Notes under the pieces: model-generated
What the model was told of the DNA's origin: nothing
Database searches by the model: none
Seen by the model: only the letters and a program-made list of their open reading frames with translations
Position numbers and translations under genes: made by a program
From: Cryptomeria japonica
Taxonomy: Eukaryota; Streptophyta; Pinopsida; Cupressales; Cupressaceae
NCBI RefSeq assembly: GCF_030272615.1
Contig: NC_081407.1
Location: 101,849,897 to 101,913,896 of the forward strand
DNA: 64,000 bases
Reading direction: 5' to 3'
In this document: positions 60,007 to 64,000 of the stretch, in pieces
Numbering within the stretch: position 1 is the stretch's first letter
Layout: each line of letters opens with the position of its first letter

Positions 60007-63000
60007 TTGGGATGCATGATAGGAGCATTCCTAGTGTAAACCTGCCCACCTAGACATGCTCATGACATCAGTTTGTGCACACGACGAGCTGAATCGATTC
60101 TAGCCAATCCTGCAACTTTGCATTGCATCCAACTGACGGTTTTTTCAGTAGGCAAATAAATACTACCAATTGAAAATGGCTCTGAGTCGTCAAAAAATGA
60201 GATAGGTCATTGTAAAGGAGTCTCATGCGACCCCACAAGATCAATTGGATTGACCATATGTGCTCTAGATTTGAAGAAACAATTTGTCAAATTTTGACAA
60301 TTTTTTGGACTCGGGGCACTTGAGAGATCGCATCGGTAGGGTATGACTCTTGACATTTCGACGCATTGGGATGCACGAAAGGGGCATGCCTAGTGTAAAA
60401 TTGCCCACCCGAGCATGCTTGTGACGTCGGTTTGTGCACATGAGAGCCAAATCAATTCTAGCTAACCTTGCAACTTTGCATTGCATGCAACTGATGGTTT
60501 TTGCAGCAGGCGAATAAATGCTGCCAATTGAAAATGGCTCCAAGTCATAAAAAGCTGAGATAGGCCATTTTAGAGGAGCCTCACATGACCCCATAAATTC
60601 AAATGGATTGACCATATGTGCTCTGGATTTGAAGAAACAGTCTGCCAAATTTTGACAATTTTTTGGACTTGGGGCACTTGAGAGATCGCACTGGCAGGGT
60701 ATGACTCTCAATGTTCTGACGCATTGGAATGCATGAAAGGGGCATGTCTGGTGTAAACCTGCCAACCTGGATGTGCTCGTGATGTTAGTTTGTGCACACG
60801 ATAAGCCGAATCAATTCTAGCCAATCCTGCAACTTTGCATTGCATGCAACTGATGGTTTTTGCAGCAGGCGAATAAATGCTGCCAATTGAAAATGGCTCC
60901 AAGTCGTAAAAAACTGAGATAGGCCACTTTAGAGGAGCCTCACACAACCCCACAAGTTCAAATGGATTGACCATATGTACTCTGGATTCGAAGAACCAAC
61001 CCGTCAAATTTTGACAATTTTTTGGACTCGGGGCACTTGAAAGATCGCACCGTTAGGGTATGACTCTCGATGTTCTGACGCATTGGGATGCATGAAAAGA
61101 GTATGCCTAGTATAAACCTACCCACTTGGATGTGCTCACAATGTCGGTTTGTGTACATGATGAACCAAATCAATTCTAGCCAATCCTACAACTTTGCATT
61201 ACATGCAACTGACAGTTTTTACAGCAGGCAAAAAAATGCTACCAATTGAAATGGCTCTGAGTCATCAAAAACCAATATCGGCCATTGTAGAGGAGCCTCA
61301 CGCAACCCCATAAGTTTGAACAAATTGACCATATGTGCTCTAGATTTAAAGAAACACTCTGTCAAATTTTGATAATTTTTTGGACTGAGGGCACTTGAGA
61401 GATCGCACCGGTAGGGTATGACTCTTGACGTTCTGGTGATTTGGGATGCATGATAGTGGTATGCCTAGCATAGAAATGCCCACCTAGACATGCTCACCAT
61501 GTCAGTTTGTGCACACGACGAGCCAAATCAATTCTAGCCAATCCTGCAACTTTGCATTGCATCCAACTAGCGGTTTTTTAGCACATGAATAAATACTACC
61601 TATTGAAAATGGCTCCGAGTCATCAAAAACTAAGATAGGCCATTGTAAAGGATTCTCACGCGACCCCACAGGTTCAATCGGATCGACCATATGTGCTCTG
61701 GATTTGAAGAAACAATCTATCAAATTTTGACAATTTTTTGGACTTCGGCACTTGAGAGGTCGCACCGGTAGGGTATGACTCTTGACGTTCCAGCGCATTG
61801 GGATGCATGACAGGGGCATGCGTAGTGTAAACTTGCCCACCTGGACATGCTCATGACATCAGTTTATGCACACGATGAGCCAATTCAATTCTAGCTAAAC
61901 CTGCAACTTTGCATTACATGCAACTGATGGTTTTTGCAGCAGGCGAATAAATGCTACCAATTGAAAATGGCTCCAAGTCGTAAAAAACTGAGATAGGCCA
62001 TTTTAGAGGAGCCTCACGCAACCCACAAGTTCAAATGGATCAACCATTTGTGCTCTGGATTTGAAGAAACAGTCTATCAAATTTTGACAATTTTTTGGAC
62101 TTAGGGCACTTGAGAGATTGCATCGGTAGGGTATGAATCTCGATGTTCTGGCACATTGGGATGCATGATAGGGGCATACCTAGTGTAAACCTACCCACCT
62201 TGACATGCTCGTGATGTCAATTTGTGCACACGACAAGCCAAATCAATTCTAGCCAATCTTGCAACTTTGCATTGCATGCAACTGATGATTTTTTCAGCAG
62301 GCGAATAAATGCTAGCAATTGAAAATGGCTTTGAGTCATCAAAAACTGAGATAGGTCATTGTAAAGGAGTCTCACATGACCCCACAGGTTCAAATGGATT
62401 GACCATATGTACTCTGGATTTGAAGAAACAGTCTGTCAAAATTTGACAATTTTTTGGACTCGGGGCACTTGAGAGATCGCACCGGTAGGGTATGACTCTT
62501 AATGTTCCAATGCATTGGGATGCATGACAAGAGAATTCCTAGCATAAACCTTCCCAGTTGAATGCGCTCGCAATATCGGTTTGTGCACATGATGAACCAA
62601 ATCAATTCTAGCCAATCCTGCAACTTTGCATTGCATGCAACTGACAGTTTTTGTAGCAAGCAAAAAAATGCTACCAATTGAAAATGGCTCTGAGTCATCA
62701 AAAAATGAGATAATCCATTATAGAGGAGCCTCACACAACCCCATAGGTTCAAACAGATCGAACATATGTGCTTTGGATTTAAAGAAACACTCCGTCAAAT
62801 TTTGACAATTTTTTGGACTCAGGGCACTTGAGAGATCACACCGGTAAAGTATGACTCTTGATGTTCTGGCACATTGGGATGCATGACAGGGGTATGCCTA
62901 GTGTAAACTTGCCCACCCAGATATGCTCGCCATGTTGGTTTGTGCACACGACGAGCCGAATCAATTCTAGCTAATCCTGCAACTTTACATTGCATGCAAT

Positions 63001-64000
63001 TGACGATTTTTGCAGCAAGCGAATAAATGCTACCAATTGAAAATGGCTTTGAGTCATCAAAAATTGAGATAGGTCATTGTAGAGGAGTCTCACATGACCC
63101 TACAGGTTCAAACGGATTGACCATATGTGCTCTGGATTTGAAGAAACAAGCCATCAAATTTTGATAATTTTTTGGACTCAAGGCACTTGAGAGATCACAC
63201 CGGTAGGGTATGACTCTCAACGTTCCAACACATTGGGATGCATGACAAGGGCATACTTAGCATAAACCTACCCACCCAGACATTCTCGTGACATTGTTTT
63301 ATGCACACGATGAGCCGAATCAATTCTAGCCAATCCTGCAACTTTGCATTGCATACAATTGACGGTTTTTGCAGCAGGCGAAAAAATGCTACCAATTGAA
63401 AATGGCTCTAAGTCATCCAAAATCGAGATAGGCCATTGTAGAGGAACCTCACATGACCACACAAGTTCAAATGGATCGATCATATGTGCTTTGGATTTGA
63501 AGAAATAATCCATCAAATTTTGACAATTTTTTGGACTCAAGGCACTTGAGAGATTGCACTGGTAGGATATGACTCTCGACATTCCGGTGCATTGGGATGC
63601 ATGATAGGGGCATTCCTAGCATAAACCTACCCACCCAGATGCACTTGTGATGTTGATTTGTGCACACAACAAGTCGAATCAATTCTAGCCAATCCTGCAA
63701 CTTTGGATTGCATGCAACTGACAGTTTTTATAGTAGGTGAATAAATGCTACCAATTGAAAATAGCTTTGTATCATCAAAAACCAAGATAGCCCATTGTAG
63801 AGGAGCCTCATGCAACCCCACAGGTTCAAACAAATCAACCATATGCACTCTGGATTTGAAGAAACACTCCATCAAATTTTGACAATTTTTGGACTCAAGG
63901 AACTTGAGAGATCGCCCCAGTAGGGTATGACTCTCGGCGTTCCAGCGCATTGGGATGCACAATAGGGGCATGCCTAGTGTAAAAATGCCCACTCGGACAT
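60007..64000. repeat. Satellite array, ~359-bp monomer, at least eleven copies
   Basis: The landmark TTTTTTGGACT recurs with its GGACT at 60307, 60665, 61024, 61382, 61740, 62097, 62456, 62815, 63174, 63533 and 63891, spaced 357-359 bp. Other fixed words are CAACTTTGCATTGCATGCAA, CCATATGTGCTCTGGATTTG and GAGAGATCGCACCGGTAGGG. Monomers differ at perhaps 10-15 percent by eye. Open frames of 60-166 codons appear on the minus strand in each monomer. Since 359 is not a multiple of 3, they change frame between monomers and are not a protein repeat. The array runs past the window end. Confidence 0.95.

Noticed and set aside
60265-60765. A 166-codon open frame in the satellite (and smaller ones in every monomer)
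   Set aside because: The monomer length is not a multiple of three, so the frame changes at each repeat. Openness follows from low stop density in the monomer and has no domain or start context. Treated as satellite, not gene.
1-64000. tRNA, rRNA or snRNA genes
   Set aside because: Scanning by eye found only tRNA-complementary primer binding sites next to LTRs. No cloverleaf-capable sequence or rRNA text was recognised. A tRNAscan-SE/Infernal run would be decisive.

Overview
The window looks like intergenic DNA from a very large plant nuclear genome. A gymnosperm, probably a conifer, is my best guess, but no single marker proves it. Nearly everything recognisable is a decayed retrotransposon, a tandem repeat or a broken host gene. 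There is no intact cellular gene, no rRNA and no tRNA gene. The base composition is AT-rich, and many premature stops sit where a C-to-T (or G-to-A) change explains them, as expected of long-methylated heterochromatin.

Layout. 1-7740: two L1-type LINEs head to head (A on the minus strand, B on the plus strand). 8204-11330: a truncated Ty1/copia element (minus). 11390-12420: a degenerate AT-rich tandem tract. 12814-13588: an LTR of a Ty3/gypsy-like family, seen again at 28994-29771 and in part at 35400-35962. 13589-14640: a third LINE relic. 18360-19515: pentatricopeptide-repeat (PPR) pseudogene pieces. 22211-23340: an LRR receptor-like protein gene that has lost most of its LRRs. 23392-23552: a perfect 48-bp inverted repeat holding a hammerhead-ribozyme-like core. 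24791-26768: a minisatellite built from a palindrome-rich CCCCTTAGG motif. 33300-37195: small tandem repeats, a 98-bp-arm hairpin and a further copy of its sequence.

38756-54110 is a clear nest. A LINE (C) is split by a gypsy element (39664-53840, TSD ATAAG). The left LTR of that element is split twice more: by a 3.3-kb element with long inverted termini (39840-43162), and by a near complete copia element (43283-50488, LTRs of 1430 bp each). The right gypsy LTR keeps both empty sites, so the order of insertion can be read directly.

54214-60006 is the most unusual unit. It is an LTR element with PBS and PPT that encodes no visible protease, integrase or reverse transcriptase. It carries two long minus-strand frames: a coiled-coil protein with four CCHC zinc knuckles, and a ~1094-codon frame of unknown family broken only by four stop codons. 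Its PBS, PPT context and LTR ends closely match those of the neighbouring copia element, which suggests a non-autonomous partner. It abuts a ~359-bp satellite array (60007-64000, continuing past the window).
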